This document shows, one piece after another, positions 43,053 through 54,164 of a stretch of 64,000 nt of DNA. The notes under the pieces were generated by a model. It was given only the letters and a program-made list of their open reading frames with translations, had not been told where the DNA came from and ran no database searches. Numbering within the stretch: position 1 is the first letter of the stretch; each line of letters starts with the position of its first letter. Made by a program: the position numbers and the translations under genes. Origin of the DNA: Allolobophora icterica (taxonomy: Eukaryota; Annelida; Clitellata; Crassiclitellata; Lumbricidae); the NCBI GenBank assembly GCA_963556255.1, contig OY744605.1, positions 33,417,963 through 33,481,962 of the forward strand, written 5' to 3'.

Positions 43053-43804
43053 CTGTAACAAAATGATCGCACATGAATTCAATAAACACACAAACACACG
43101 TAATCATCTATGCACACATAGGCTACATGGTTTTTATCTATGGCTGTACATGATAAAGCTGATCTCGTCTGGGAAAAGCTCGCACGACTTCATGATGTTC
43201 AGCAGAACGCTAGCTTTGCTTTAAACAAAGAATGTCTACGACGTCCATCGATACACGTAAACACATAAACACATATAAACACATATAAACATCATACACG
43301 GCGGTATTAATAAGTAAGCAAGACTAGTGACTACACAGTAGTGTTAAGTAAGTAGTCCTACGTGAAGTCCTACGTCCAATAGCATAGGCCTAATAGCAAG
43401 CAGGTATACACATTCGCTCATTCAGCAGTAGGCTACATTGAGCATGTCCAAGAGTTTTGCTGAAATCTAAGCCAAAGCTGAGCTGCACAGGCGATTAATC
43501 GAACTAAGGTTAAAAGCACGTAGGCCTATATGAACGAGATTTTGATTGATAGTGAAACTACTTTACGAGCACGACCAGTAACGGTAAATAATTTAGAGGA
43601 TCAGTAGGAAGCTTTTGTAACACTCCGGTGGGGAGGGGGGCTTAGTGAGAACTTTTCCAACCTTTGGCTGGATTTTAATAAAAGTTTGGTAAGATCGACC
43701 TACTGTGTCCTATGTTTTCTACGGCGACGCTTCCTTAATCGTAACAGAGTGAGATAAGAGCAAAGGTCATTTCATATACACGCATGAATAATATATTCAC
43801 GAAC

Positions 43805-43927
43805 CTTGGCTCTGGACAATCCACGAAATAATCCACTGGATATTCCTCCACAACGTCGATAGGATAATCAACAGGATAGTCTCGATAGTCTGGATAATCA
43901 GGATATTGTGAAGGAATAACGTCTTCT
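43805..43927 (-). CDS. Tyr-Pro-Asp repeat exon
   Basis: 123 bases, phase 2 at both ends. It begins after TTTGCAG and ends CCAAG before GTTCGT. It reads EDVIPSQYPDYPDYRDYPVD, then YPIDVVEEYPVDYFVDCPEPR. The Tyr-Pro/Asp-Tyr repeat is regular, with seven or eight tyrosines in about 40 residues, several in acidic context suited to tyrosine phosphorylation. Low complexity makes family assignment unsafe. The open frame, both splice sites and the symmetric phase support a real exon. Confidence 0.7.
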
Positions 43928-44027
43928 CTGCAAATGTAAAGAATAAAGTTCGTCGATCTACGTGGTTAATCAGTCGCTTCAAAATTAGTGAGAAAATTAG
44001 AAGCATCTTGTCCAATTTTCGTTCTAA

Positions 44028-44100
44028 AGTAGGTGCGCCTCTGATTAGGTTGTACTGCGAAAGGCGCTTTATAAATTCGTAAATAGAATAGAATAGAATT
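44028..44100 (+). mobile_element. LINE 3' tail
   Basis: GTGCGCCTCTGATTAGGTTG and CGAAAGGCGCTTTATAAATT then (AATAG)n. Mirrors the end of the minus-strand LINE at 49795. Confidence 0.6.
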
Positions 44101-44395
44101 TAGATATAATTAGTATTTCAGCTCCCCTATAATGTTTTATCCTCTTTCTTGATGAATATGTGCGCATAGTTAAGCAAATAATAGGACCTATTTTCCAGTG
44201 CGACAAGACTTCGGCCTCTACGCCAAATACACTGAGAAATGCCGTAATGGAAGAGGGCGACTGTCATATGAAAGTGCTTATATAGAAACGTGTATGGATA
44301 ATAGAACATCAGGCCTACATGGACACTAGTGGCATTAATGATAATGGGAAATGTATCAACAATACATTGACATAAAATTTTCTGGTAGCCTAAGC

Positions 44396-44486
44396 TAAAT
44401 GAATAGAATTATATGGACTGGACCGAAGACGAACACGTCCATAGCTGGTATATAAATCACCAGCATAGCTGTTCCTTACAGCTTCA
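44396..44486 (-). other. Possible additional tail exon or chance frame
   Basis: Between the membrane-span exon and the Tyr-Pro exon, the minus strand after GCTGTAAG reads NSYAGDLYTSYGRVRLRSSP, then YNSIHLA and a stop. The Tyr/Ser composition resembles the tail, and phase-compatible GT sites exist inside it, but the acceptor is weak and nothing forces its use. Confidence 0.15.
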
Positions 44487-44814
44487 GCAGGGTATACACT
44501 ATACAGTCTACCAGTAAGGTGACAGCAGCTGTGGATCCCAAACGTGCGCCTTACGGTAGCATGGAACTGAATGGAAATAGCCAAAAAATAAGGAAAAGAT
44601 GGAACAGACGGGAAACAAAGAGATTACCAAACAAGGACGCAAACAAATTATTTTTGCCTCATAAACCTTCTGGATACGTCGCTGTCCTGCATGGATAATA
44701 AACTAGTGGTTATCTGGTTACCTTGTCATAATTACGTCTTCTCATACTAACTGGTTCTTTAATTTCATTTTACTCGCGAACTGATGAAGTTTAATATTTA
44801 ACCATCTGATTCCT

Positions 44815-45325
44815 TAAAGAGTTTGTACGTTTTGATAGGACTTTTGATATAACTTTGATGTTGTGTGCAGATTTTTAGTACAACGCCATAAATATTTTAA
44901 TGTTTTCTGATTTATTATTTTGATCACTGGGAATGACTGGCTCAAGTGATTTTTATTTAGTCACCTGGCCAAAAAAATATATTCAACTTAACATCGACTA
45001 GGCCCATACTTCGATTTCCATAACGGAGTGGAATTTCTTAAGAAAATTAAAACGTGATGATATTCATTTGTATTGTAATATTTTAAATATTTATTTTATA
45101 AATATTAATACTAAAAACATATTGGCATGTCAAGATAGGCTACGCAACAGGAAGCCGTCTACCATATGTACACAGCTGATATGTGTATAGTAACGGAGGA
45201 ATAACGGAGTGGACAAATATTTTAGTAGGGCTATTTTTTTCGCTAAAAACTTCCTACATTTACATATTAGTGCAAAACCAAATATATATTTGTGAAATAG
45301 AAATATTCGAGATTTGCTCCACACA
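44815..45325 (-). repeat. Second copy of the TCCGCTCCGTTA repeat
   Basis: Reverse complement of 27053-27520 at moderate similarity, including GACATGCCAATATGTTTTTA and ATTCCCAGTGATCAAA. It carries TAACGGAGTGG near 45022 and a doubled word near 45190. Lies in the first recovered intron of the Pro/Tyr-rich gene. Confidence 0.75.
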
Positions 45326-45539
45326 AGAAAATTAATTTGCCAAAAATTTTGTTTGCTTCTTGAATTAGTGAATTTAGCATATTACCGGTATATGACTCAC
45401 GTCTGTATAGGTGTAGACAGCAATGCATCATACAGAATACCGAGTAGGGTGACAAGAACTTAATAAAATCAAATTGAACATGTCAGCCAACATTACAACA
45501 GTTCGTTAAATATTCGGAGTGCATGCATGGTATACAGAC

Positions 45540-45723
45540 CCAAGTCTGTATGGCACTTCTCTTGATCTCCACTGTAGACCCCTTCGTTCCTTTATTTTCC
45601 GTTCTTCCTCTAGCTTCTTCTTTTCATTGCGTCGATAGCGAACGAACAGACAAATGGTGATACTGAGCATGATAGCAGTGACTCCGACGCTAGCAGCCAG
45701 GCTGCCTATGGTAATCTTGTCTT
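45540..45723 (-). CDS. Membrane-span exon of the Pro/Tyr-rich protein
   Basis: Starts after GTGTAATTTAG (incoming phase 1): EDKITIGSLAASVGVTAIML, then SITICLFV, then RYRRNEKKKLEEERKIKERR. The hydrophobic stretch is about 24 residues and is followed by a strongly basic segment, typical of a type I span with its stop-transfer. The exon end is uncertain. Outgoing phase 2 is needed to join the next exon, and two donors fit: CA|GTGGAG ending at 45573, or GG|GTCTGT ending at 45540. An unspliced read-through ends at a TAA near 45506. Confidence 0.6.
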
Positions 45724-45784
45724 CTAAATTACACACATGGAAAACAAGAATTCTTATTGTAAATGTTATTGTAATTGCAAACAT

Positions 45785-46025
45785 TTATAAGTCCACTTCA
45801 TTGAAGGCGCTCCCAACATTCCCAACGTAACATAATGAAATCACGACCGAACGGAATCGGTCTTCATTCAAGCGCTTGCGGAGAAGAGGCAAAGACAGGT
45901 TGAACTGTTGAGGAGTTCACGTGTGACGCAGGTTGTTAGGCCATTTATTCCAGGCGGATGGGCCGAATACAGCAAAACCTGACCAGCGGCATTAACAGTG
46001 AATGAATGACTTGATCCACGATAGG
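45785..46025 (-). pseudogene. LINE C-terminal remnant
   Basis: On the minus strand, broken frames give SFTVNAAGQVLLYSAHPPG then NGLTT-like sequence, resembling the F--SG---WN-LP end of a LINE protein. It continues beyond the hAT element at 46026-47988 as the RT segment at 47989-48290, with an internal deletion older than the hAT insertion. Confidence 0.45.
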
Positions 46026-47988
46026 CAGTACCGTTTTAAGGCATAGGCACGCGAGGCCCGGGCCTAGGGCCCCGCGCAGCGGGGGGGCCCCGCGGCGGCC
46101 CAGAAACAAATTAACAATATTATAAGTTCTGTTCTAACAAGTAACAATTCTGCAAAGTAAAATAAGAACAATAACACATTTTTATTATATTTTTAAACAA
46201 ATGTCTGCGGTCTGCATTTTTAGTTAAATATAATTATTGGTAATAAAATCAGAGCGCTATAGAAATAAATCAATAATTTTAACGCATGGCGACGATGGCG
46301 CACAACTTGCAGTAGGCTATTGGCTGCTATGTTTGTTTTCATTTGTCTGCTTTTCACAACGCTATTCAAGGAATTTTTATGTCTTGGTAAGTTAATATTA
46401 ATTTTTAATATTAAATCTCTCTGTCCTATAATCTAGTCATTTTGTAAATTGTTTAAAACTTTAAATTATAAAAAGGGCAAAAAGCGTATCAAAATTCGCA
46501 CAGTTAATAGGATAAATAGAATGATGTTGGCGTGTCGACGCTCGGTACTGAGTCGGTAGTGAACTTGGCAAACTTATTTAACTTAACAAAATCACTTCAT
46601 TTCCACCTCCTCCAATGTATAAGGTTGAGGTTTTTTGATAGTTTCTACCCCTTTTGTTATGCAGATTAAGATTCTGATTGTCAGTTATCACCGTCGTTCA
46701 CGGTAAACCGATTTGCAACTTTTGGCCAATAATCACTAGGCCTACGATCAATTAAACGAAATATCAGACAACCCATCAAAAATGCGTAGAAATTATATGA
46801 GTGGTGCCGCGAAGAGAAAAAAGGAAGCAACTGAAATTGAAATGTCGAACAAACATCCAAAAGTATCTTCTTTTTTTCAAAGTCAGAAAACACAATCATC
46901 ATCGCAGTCCGACATTGTTGAGACGTAAGATACTCTTACGTTGTCTTACTCGTCTACTGATGTCATTGTTTGCGATAAAGATAAACAGTTATTTGTCGCT
47001 GCAAGATGATGGTCTACCAGTCGAAAGTACAGATGTTGTCACAACACCAAAATTCGAAGCCTGTTTCGCAAGATGTAAGCCCTGCGGAGTCAGCGGACTA
47101 TCCAACTGATGCAGCCTTAGGCTATGGAGTCCAATCACGGAGGAATTGCGATCTTATTGGATTCGTTACAAAGGTCCTGCTAGTTGCCAGTATAAAGAGT
47201 CTGACTCATCGATATCTATAATATAGATATCGATGGTCTGACTTTAGTACGACTCAACGCGTGTATCGAACGGGAGATAAGTTGCATAGACGTTGCTTAA
47301 CTGATTCCTGTTTCCGTCGTGAACTGCGAAATGGTGACTCAGCTTGTCGTGAGTGGCTGCTCTTTTCTCCATCGCAGAAGTCTGTGTATTGCTTTGTCTG
47401 TCGCTTGTTTTCAACAACAACGATGGGTCATCAATCTTTCTGTCAATGATGGTGACAAACTGTACGGGTGAACGTTCTTTCTCAAAACTTAAATTTATCA
47501 AGAACGAGCTTCGCAGCCGTATGATGTCATGAGCATAGAATCAGATGTGTTGGAGTCTTTGAATTTCGATGATATTATAAAAGACTTTGCTCAGAGCAAC
47601 ACACGAAAGCGATGTATGTAAGAAACTGTCGTTACAAAGTCACAATCCATGTATAGCAAACATGTAAGCTTACTCATTATAATCACACTTTCAGTTTGTA
47701 TAACAAATAAACAATGGAAACTGTAAAGTATGTTAAACTAAACTTTTATTTTACACTTGTAGTACAAAGATTGATGTGTTAGCTGTGTTATTATGAGTTT
47801 AGTAACAGTATAGTGAGTATACTATATTAATAAATTTAACAAAATGACACATATGCACGTACAATGCACTAATGCAATACTCTGCATCTGAGACTGAGAT
47901 ATTGAGACGGAAATCGGATTACGTTTGAGGTTATTTAGGGTTTGTGCGGGTTGTGCCTAGGGCCCCCAAATTCCTTAAAACGGCTCTG
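46026..47988 (+). mobile_element. hAT element, 1963 bases, with perfect 8-base target duplication
   Basis: Left end CAGTACCGTTTTAAGGCAT and right end reading inward CAGAGCCGTTTTAAGGAAT form the terminal inverted repeats. ACGATAGG occurs at 46018-46025 and again at 47989-47996. GC-rich subterminal DNA (GGCCCGGGCCTAGGGCCCC) lies just inside the left end and TGCCTAGGGCCCCC inside the right. It carries the N-terminal half of a transposase in broken frames and has landed in a LINE fragment. Confidence 0.9.
46783..47560 (+). pseudogene. hAT transposase N-terminal half with TTF-type zinc-finger region, broken
   Basis: Frames in order: a Lys-rich start SGAAKRKKEATEIEMSNKHP followed by KVSSFFQSQK and a stop; YGVQSRRNCDLI; then GDKLHRRCLTDSCFRRELRN, GDSACREWLLFSPSQKSVYC and FVCRLFS. 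The last block fits the TTF-type domain (R-L-NGE...REWL-YS-S---VYCF-C-LF) found at the N-terminus of ZMYM-like hAT proteins. Stops and frame changes separate the blocks, a 29-base palindrome interrupts it at 47207, and the catalytic core and dimerisation domain are missing. Confidence 0.7.
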
Positions 47989-48290
47989 ACGATAGGGCAG
48001 TACCAGAGATTCCAAATACATAGAAAAGCATTAAGCAACGATCTATTGCATCGAAGGCGGCAGAGATGTCCAAAAGACACAAACAAGAGACTTGTTGACG
48101 ACCTATTGCCATGACAGGTTTGCTGTATAGCGAGGCGAGGACTGTTTCGGTGGAGTGATACTTGGCGTAGACAGATTGATTTAGATTTAGGAGATTGTTT
48201 GAGGTAAGATAGCCGTTGAAGCGAAAGAGGACAACCCGCTCGGAGAATTTCGATATAAAAGAGAGATCTGAAACTGGACGGTAGATCACA
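47989..48290 (-). pseudogene. LINE reverse transcriptase fragment
   Basis: Reads YRPVSDLSFISKFSERVVLF, GYLTSNNLLNLNQSVYAKYH, STETVLASLYSKPVMAIGRQ and QVSCLCLLDISAAFDAIDR. These are RT motifs (YRP-S-LS-LSK--ER, Q-GF---HSTET, LD-SAAFD--DH) of CR1/L2-like LINEs. The YADD box is not reached. Confidence 0.8.
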
Positions 48291-48299
48291 CATTATACA

Positions 48300-49370
48300 T
48301 ATAATTATATATATACACATATATAATGCAGTAGGTTGCTTTCATAGCTCTCCACATTAGGATAAGGACCGTAGTTTTGTCTAATTTATTACCTACACAT
48401 AATGGATTATGATATAAATTGATAACTAGAGCGGCTTGTCTTGATTTATTCACATTGGCTTCTGAGAAGTTACAGAACTATAGTCCTAATAAGTTACAGA
48501 ATTACGTACAAGTCACACAACACAGCAGCAACATAGGCTCAGAAGTTGGAGAGGGCATATGTGGAGAAGGTGCTTCAGGGCTGGGTAACCGATTCAGCAC
48601 TGGCTAAGAGAGTTTTGGAAGTGCTTTAAACTTCCCTATTGGCTGGACTCCGGAACACTCAAGTAGAATACTTGAGTACGGAGTAGTACCACTTTAGTAC
48701 CGTAATGTAACATTGTCACGGGTTTCTGAAAAATTGCAGAATAACACTGTTAATTGTTCAGTACAAGGATCAAGTTTAAAATTAAACAGAATAGATTTTA
48801 ACTATCAGCAAATGACCGAAGTTAAGAAACGCAAACTTACGCGTTGAAAGGTCTGACATATTTGATCAGATCGCTCGATCAGAACTACGAAAATGAAAAC
48901 GTGCAAATGGTAGACCTATGTAAATCGAATATAAATTATCAACTATTGTCAAATATTTTGCCTCTTTCTCTGTAGACCAAAATTTAAGAAATCCAATCGA
49001 ATGAACAATGCCAAACTGGCAAAACGACACGCCTCTCTTAACACTCACAGAGGCTCGTGTCCTGCAGTTACGCATCAGTGGTTCGACAGCGCTAACGTCT
49101 TACAGGATAGGCATGCTTGAGCCGTATAGGCCTACCCTCTATGCACGCCTATAGGCTATACAATATGGAAGGCCTAATGCTTTTGCTAAGGTAGAGCCTA
49201 TACACTGTTGATCTACATCTTTGTGCATTTAATCCTATACACAGAGGAGCTACGTACGCACATCCTTGTGAGTGTACAACTGTACATGCATGTGCATTAT
49301 GCATTTTGTTAGCCTATCCTATATGTAGTCTAGGCCTGTATGTGTATATATATACCTACATGTTACTATG
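48300..49370. other. Single-copy DNA
   Basis: No coding feature recognised on either strand. Several TAGGCCTA words near 49120-49335. Confidence 0.5.
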
Positions 49371-49371
49371 T

Positions 49372-49373
49372 AG

Positions 49374-49469
<96 letters not shown>
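49372..49469. repeat. (TG)n microsatellite
   Basis: About 48 uninterrupted TG units. Confidence 0.97.
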
Positions 49470-49471
<2 letters not shown>

Positions 49472-49794
49472 GGCCTATGTATGCGTGTATGTGCACAGAA
49501 ATATGTCTGGTTTCATGTATCCAACACACGAAGCAATAAGATGACAAATGAATCTAAATACAGAGAAACCGTTGACTGTCGTGTTTAGAGACTACTCCAC
49601 GAAAGTTCGTGTTATGAGTGTATATCGTTGGTCTGTTACCCTTTCTCTGTCTTGAGGTCGTGAAACCATAGGCTAATTTTGGCTTTGAGTGTGAAGACAT
49701 AAGACTGGATGGTCTGCTCGCTGATAATATTTATGTAGGCCTAATGGATTTCTTCGTTAAGCCTCGTTTCTTCTCTTTAACTTATTTTTTGTAT

Positions 49795-50040
49795 TGTATT
49801 GTATTGTATTTATGCATTTATAAAGCGCCTCTCGCAGTACAACCTAATCAGAGGCGCTCCCAGTGCGAAGAGCCCCGTGAGAAGTCTTCAGACAGCGAGA
49901 AGTAGCAGAAATCCCCCCCCCCAGTTAGAATGTGAGAACGAGTCATAGGAGGAAGATCATTCCAAAGGGATGGGCCACCTGCAGATGCGTAGGCACGGTG
50001 TTGAGCCATAGAAGTCCGGGGCCGATTTTTGAACTTAATT
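49795..50040 (-). pseudogene. LINE C-terminal end and tail
   Basis: The minus strand reads HRAYASAGGPSLWNDLPP-like sequence, then GAGCGCCTCTGATTAGGTTG, GAGAGGCGCTTTATAAATGC and an (AATAC)n tail. Confidence 0.65.
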
Positions 50041-50102
50041 CACTTCTCTTTTGAATTTAAGAAGTTCAACGTGCCAGGTTTTGTCCAAATTGTGTCGTAG
50101 TG

Positions 50103-50153
50103 TTAAGGCGGATTGCGAGATAGTGTAGGCTACCTCGCAATCCGCCTTAGCAC
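50103..50153. repeat. Short hairpin with 15-base perfect arms
   Basis: AAGGCGGATTGCGAG and CTCGCAATCCGCCTT around about 16 bases. Outer bases GTG(T)T and AGCAC extend the pairing. Confidence 0.85.
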
Positions 50154-50502
50154 CACGCTGTCTTTCCAGACTGACCCTCAGATTCTGGCCTGGCGACTAA
50201 ATTAACCTCAACAATCTGGTTGTTACTAATCTTATTTGATATAGCGCCGATAAGAACTGATCTTCATGACGCAGCTTTTGTGTGGCGATAAGAAGTTTCG
50301 TAGATTTACATTAAATTATACCATATCACTTCTAATCATTCTAAACGTCTGTTCAAGTTCAACTCTTATCGACCTTTGCCTTGTTCAGTGTTAAAATAAG
50401 CGAAAGCAAAAAGCAATTGGCCAGAAATCAAGATAACATTTAAACCAACTCGTCTTTACACACGATGCACATAGGCCTACGTATAACTGTAATGGCATGA
50501 CT

Positions 50503-50620
<118 letters not shown>

Positions 50621-50624
50621 TATT

Positions 50625-51430
50625 TTGAGGCGACTTGCGAAGCAATACTCGCATTATAGCATGTCAAATCTTCATAAGGTGTAAACTATGACCATGAGCT
50701 ATACTACAAGTCCGCGTCTTAGTGGCCGCCCTGTTCCTTGTCGTCATACTTGACTAGCCATTCGAAGCAGCAGAGACCAATTCAAAAGAACCCAGAGAGT
50801 CAGCTCACTGCACAAAGGCAAATATAGAAGACGCCCCTACATGGGCGTGTATATATACACACACCTATAGGCCCGCCTGTTGTTCACACGAAACGGGCGT
50901 TGCTCCTAAAGAAGAGAGCTAATTAAACTGGCATAATCTTTGCATACTAGTCCAATTGGCAAGTATGCCAACCAGTACGTCAGAGCAACACGAGCGTGTA
51001 GGCTTACAGACTACTTCTTCCGGGTTTCATATCATAAACAATAGCACAGACCTGAGGCCTATGCGTGGAGTGGATGAACTGTCATGTCGTCTTTTGCTCT
51101 AACACTCAATTGCAATTGTGGGCATACAAGGAACTTTATATAATAACAATAACAATATCAATAACAACAATAACAATAACAACGATGCCAAGAATAATAA
51201 CAATAATAATTATAATAATTATGGTAATAATCATGGTAATTATAATTAGAATAATTATTAGGCCCTATTATAGTTATTACTATTATTTTTGTGGTCCAAG
51301 GTACAAATGAACCCTCGGGGACTTAGCTATTATTATTGTCAAAATTTAATCTGAAATCCGCTGAGAAATTGTAAGTCCTAAGTTCTGAGGCGTTCTTGAA
51401 AAAAAAAAGTTCGAGCATTAGATAAACATT
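50625..51430. other. Single-copy DNA with degenerate A/T triplets
   Basis: No coding feature recognised apart from the AAT/AAC tract. Confidence 0.5.
51145..51295. repeat. Degenerate (AAT/AAC)n tract
   Basis: AATAACAATAACAATATCAA and similar, drifting into ATAATTATGGTAATAATC. Confidence 0.7.
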
Positions 51431-51443
51431 GGTAGGGGCCTAG

Positions 51444-51640
51444 TCAGTTCCATTCCGTTGGGGCAGCACGAAATAGACTTCTTTGGCGATTAGCTCGTTC
51501 CTGCTTTGATACTAATCTGATTTGGTTAGCTTTAAGAGTGGCGTCGTTGTATTCTATAGACGTCTCAGCTGTGTAATCACTTCGCCTTAACTGTAGCCTG
51601 TGTTGACATAGGCCTATTTCGCGCTGCATTGAGTCTTATA
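51444..51640 (-). pseudogene. Possible LINE C-terminal remnant
   Basis: Minus strand: QRSLFRAAPTEWN resembles the R-S---AP--WN end of LINE proteins. The rest is not recognisable. Confidence 0.25.
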
Positions 51641-51884
51641 ATTACTAGTATAACCAGTCTTAAACGCAGTCGTGGCCAAATACAATTCCTATAGCAGTCT
51701 TTATAAATGTAAATGTACACGTTTTCGTATGGCTGTGTATGGCCTCTTCCAGTCGACCCTGCTCGGTTTTTAGTGAATTGATCGGGTGATATCTCTCTCC
51801 ACCGCTGCCCGTTTGAGGATCATATCGAACCTTTTAAGGTCCCCGCGTACAGACCGTGCTAGCCAGAGATTTAAACCTCTGAAT

Positions 51885-51975
51885 AAGCCACCTTCGGGAA
51901 GCGAACCTCGATCCGCATGCTCTCACACAGAGGAGTATGGGACGCAGCCTACGCTCTTACCACTATAGCTAATTG
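51885..51975 (-). mobile_element. tRNA-like SINE head, long variable arm type
   Basis: On the minus strand TAGCTATAGTGGTAAGAGCG fits an A box and GAGGTTCGCTTCC fits a B box. The spacing and the hairpin between them suggest a degenerate Ser/Leu-type tRNA ancestor. There is no intact acceptor stem, so it is not a gene. Confidence 0.5.
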
Positions 51976-52135
51976 GGTCAGTAGGCATGGACCTACACCG
52001 CATTCTCTACAGTTAGGTGCTTTTAGTAATTGGCGATGATTACTTTAATTTAATTTAGATGTAAACAAGTTGAGTCTGTGTCATCTCGTGTCTTTTGAAT
52101 AAACGAATAATGATTGATTTATACCTCAATCCACC

Positions 52136-52262
52136 TTATAGGCGTAAACTTGTCCAAAATGTTGGGGGATTTGGTTATTTATTCTACACTTGTTGCATTG
52201 GGTGTACAGTCCATCTCAATTATTAGGGGGGTACGTGCCCCGGCTGCCCCCTCAGAGTCAAT
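52136..52262 (-). mobile_element. Truncated relative of the 141-base MITE
   Basis: Reverse-orientation copy: TAGGCGTAAACTTGTCCAAA at the start and GTACGTGCCCCGGCTGCCCC further in match the element at 20578. The second end is missing. Confidence 0.6.
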
Positions 52263-52659
52263 TGTCAAGCATTCTGTAATGTAGGCCTAAATGTAGGCCT
52301 AAATCTCCTAACTTTCTCAGCGCCACCCAAAAGCCACGTCAGAAAGACCAGCTTCTACACCGATACCTTGACCTTGACAAACATAGGCTACACAATGTCA
52401 CAGTGTGGTATATCTAGGCCTATATCATCAGCTGATGCATGCTTTGTTCACATATGGTGCTATATAAATTAGCAAACTCCAGAAGCGGTCCCGCAGAAAC
52501 AGCTCTCACAAACATGACTTAATTAATTATGTTCGATATTTCATTACTAATATTAGGCATATTACCGCTAGCGCTAATTTGTTATTTTAAAAAGCGCTGT
52601 TATCGGTTTTAATAAATTAGTTGTCCAGTGTAAAACATTTTCTGGCTTATAAAAATAAA

Positions 52660-52702
52660 TGACGTCAATGCCGTGTTTCTTTCATTTATTCCGATGACGT
52701 CA
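52660..52702. promoter_or_regulatory. Two perfect CRE sites
   Basis: TGACGTCA at 52660-52667 and 52695-52702. Their spacing is 35 bases and the palindromic CREB/ATF site is exact in both. They lie 210-255 bases above the candidate first exon at 52914. Confidence 0.5.
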
Positions 52703-52913
52703 TCGTCTCTATGGTTCCCGTCTTTATTGCAAACTTGCGATTTTGTTGGTTTGGCCGTAGTGTTTTTGGACAATAAAAATTGTAATAATAGTAATAATAT
52801 TCGTTTATTAATTCAAACTGACAAGTACTCAGTAAGATTACATGATATAGTAGTTAATGATGAGAACAAGTTTAACATGAGTCGAATTTAACTGTAAGGC
52901 AGCCTGCAGAAAG

Positions 52914-53007
52914 ATGAATCGTTTGCTGTTATCAACTTCGGTCTGCCGCAAAAAGTGTCCTAAGCTGAAACGAACGTTCGTATCAAACGAACTGCCAACG
53001 AGGACAG
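52914..53007 (+). CDS. Candidate first coding exon with a presequence-like N-terminus
   Basis: AAAGATG at 52911-52916 opens MNRLLLSTSVCRKKCPKLKR, then TFVSNELPTRT, and stops at a strong donor, ACAG|GTGAGAG (53008), in phase 1. The peptide has many Arg/Lys, Ser and Leu residues and a single acidic residue, near its end, which fits a mitochondrial targeting presequence. Two perfect TGACGTCA sites lie 210-255 bases upstream. No following exon was recognised in the 11 kb downstream, which is mostly repeats, and a weaker open frame exists on the opposite strand. Confidence 0.3.
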
Positions 53008-53039
53008 GTGAGAGAAAAATGTAGCAATTATCATGCCTC

Positions 53040-53870
53040 ACTTTACCTTGACTTACCGTGTATCACTGTATCTTATCTTATACCTTTCCTTACCATGCAT
53101 TACTCCTAGCTCTTCTTCTAACCCTCTCAGCTAAGTAACTCAAAATATGTTGGCGGTTAAGTGTTGGGGGTTAAAAATTATTTTTATAAACGAGAACGGG
53201 TGAGAGAAACCAGGGGCGTAACTTTAGCCTAAAAAGTGGGAGGGTACCAATACCTTGGTCTAAAAAGTGGGGGGTACCAATTTCTACTCCACTTTCGTTT
53301 TGTGCATGATAACCATTTTGAACATATTCCCTGCCAGTATTCTCATTAATTTTGGCTCTCGATTTACCTGTGTATCTAAGCACTTTCATACTTTTGGCGG
53401 AGATTGCGTTCTCTGGGAAGGCACAATAATAAAATATTGATTGGCATTGTTTAAAAAGTGGGGGGTACAGTACCCCCCAGTCCAAAAAGTGGGGGGTACG
53501 GGTACCCCTCGTACCCCCCACAAATTACGCCTATGAGAGAAACGTTTATCACAACTCACTTCACCTTTCATTACCTTACCATGCATTACCTTGCATTGCT
53601 TTACTTTACCATGCATCACCCTACCCTACCTCAGCCTATTAAATCTTACCTTACCCTGCTTTACATTTCTTTACCCTATATTACTTTGCCATGCTCCAGT
53701 TTAACTTACATTACCATACCTTGCCGTATCATGCTTAATGTTACCTTACCTTGCCTCACTTTATCGTATACCTTATCCTATTACCCTACCTCGCCTGATC
53801 TAACCTTACCTAAACTTTGCCTATCTTATCTGACCTAACTTTATGTTCGATCTGCTCAATGTATATAGGA
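53040..53870 (+). repeat. Degenerate CTTACC/TTTACC satellite, interrupted by a MITE
   Basis: Words such as CTTACCTTACC, TTTACCATGC and CTTACCGTG recur at 53040-53110 and 53545-53860. The hAT MITE at 53211-53535 sits between the two parts. Confidence 0.6.
53211..53535 (-). mobile_element. hAT MITE of the GGCGTAA family, full copy
   Basis: Ends CAGGGGCGTAAC and AATTACGCCTATG. The 8-base AGAGAAAC is present at 53203-53210 and 53536-53543. The interior has repeated AAAAAGTGGGGGGTAC words. Partial relatives lie at 3786 and 21789. Confidence 0.88.
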
Positions 53871-54164
53871 CCTAGGCTAACTAAATTTTATTATACATGT
53901 GTAGTTGACTTGAGCTAATCTCTCACAAATTATAGCTACACACTGCACACTGCGGACAAGTCAACTGCACACTTTGTGTCATAAAACACTCTATTTTAGG
54001 CCCTGAATTCAAATTTGATGCGTTTCGTCCCATCCTTGAGGCTGACCTCCGTCGTGTTCTCAGCTCCTCAAACCAGAAACCTTGCGAACTGTACTCGCTT
54101 CCTACGTTTATTATTACTAACGTTTTGGATGGTTCTGTCCCTTTTTGTGTATTTGTTCAATAGC

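Larger units (their letters stand above)
38703..45723 (-). other. Unrecognised single-span membrane protein gene with Pro/Tyr-rich tail
   Basis: Gene span (3' part only). Exons in order are 45540-45723, 43805-43927, 42957-43052, 42180-42374, 40042-40137, optional 39498-39650, and 38703-39027. They join in phase into about 330 residues: a membrane span with a basic stop-transfer, a YPDYPDYRDYP-type segment, a Cys/Pro segment, a polyproline segment, an acidic Ser/Asp/Glu segment, a Met/Gln/Pro repeat, a Pro-Ala repeat and a Cys-ending tail. The positive-inside rule places the N-terminus outside. Polyproline runs and a PPIY motif are potential SH3, EVH1 or WW ligands, so a scaffold or adhesion role is conceivable, but I do not recognise a family and assign no function. 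The incoming phase of the membrane exon is 1, so extracellular exons must exist above 45723. I did not find them. Confidence 0.65.

Noticed and set aside
51885..51975. tRNA-Ser/Leu gene
   Set aside because: Mismatched acceptor and D arms; best read as a SINE head.
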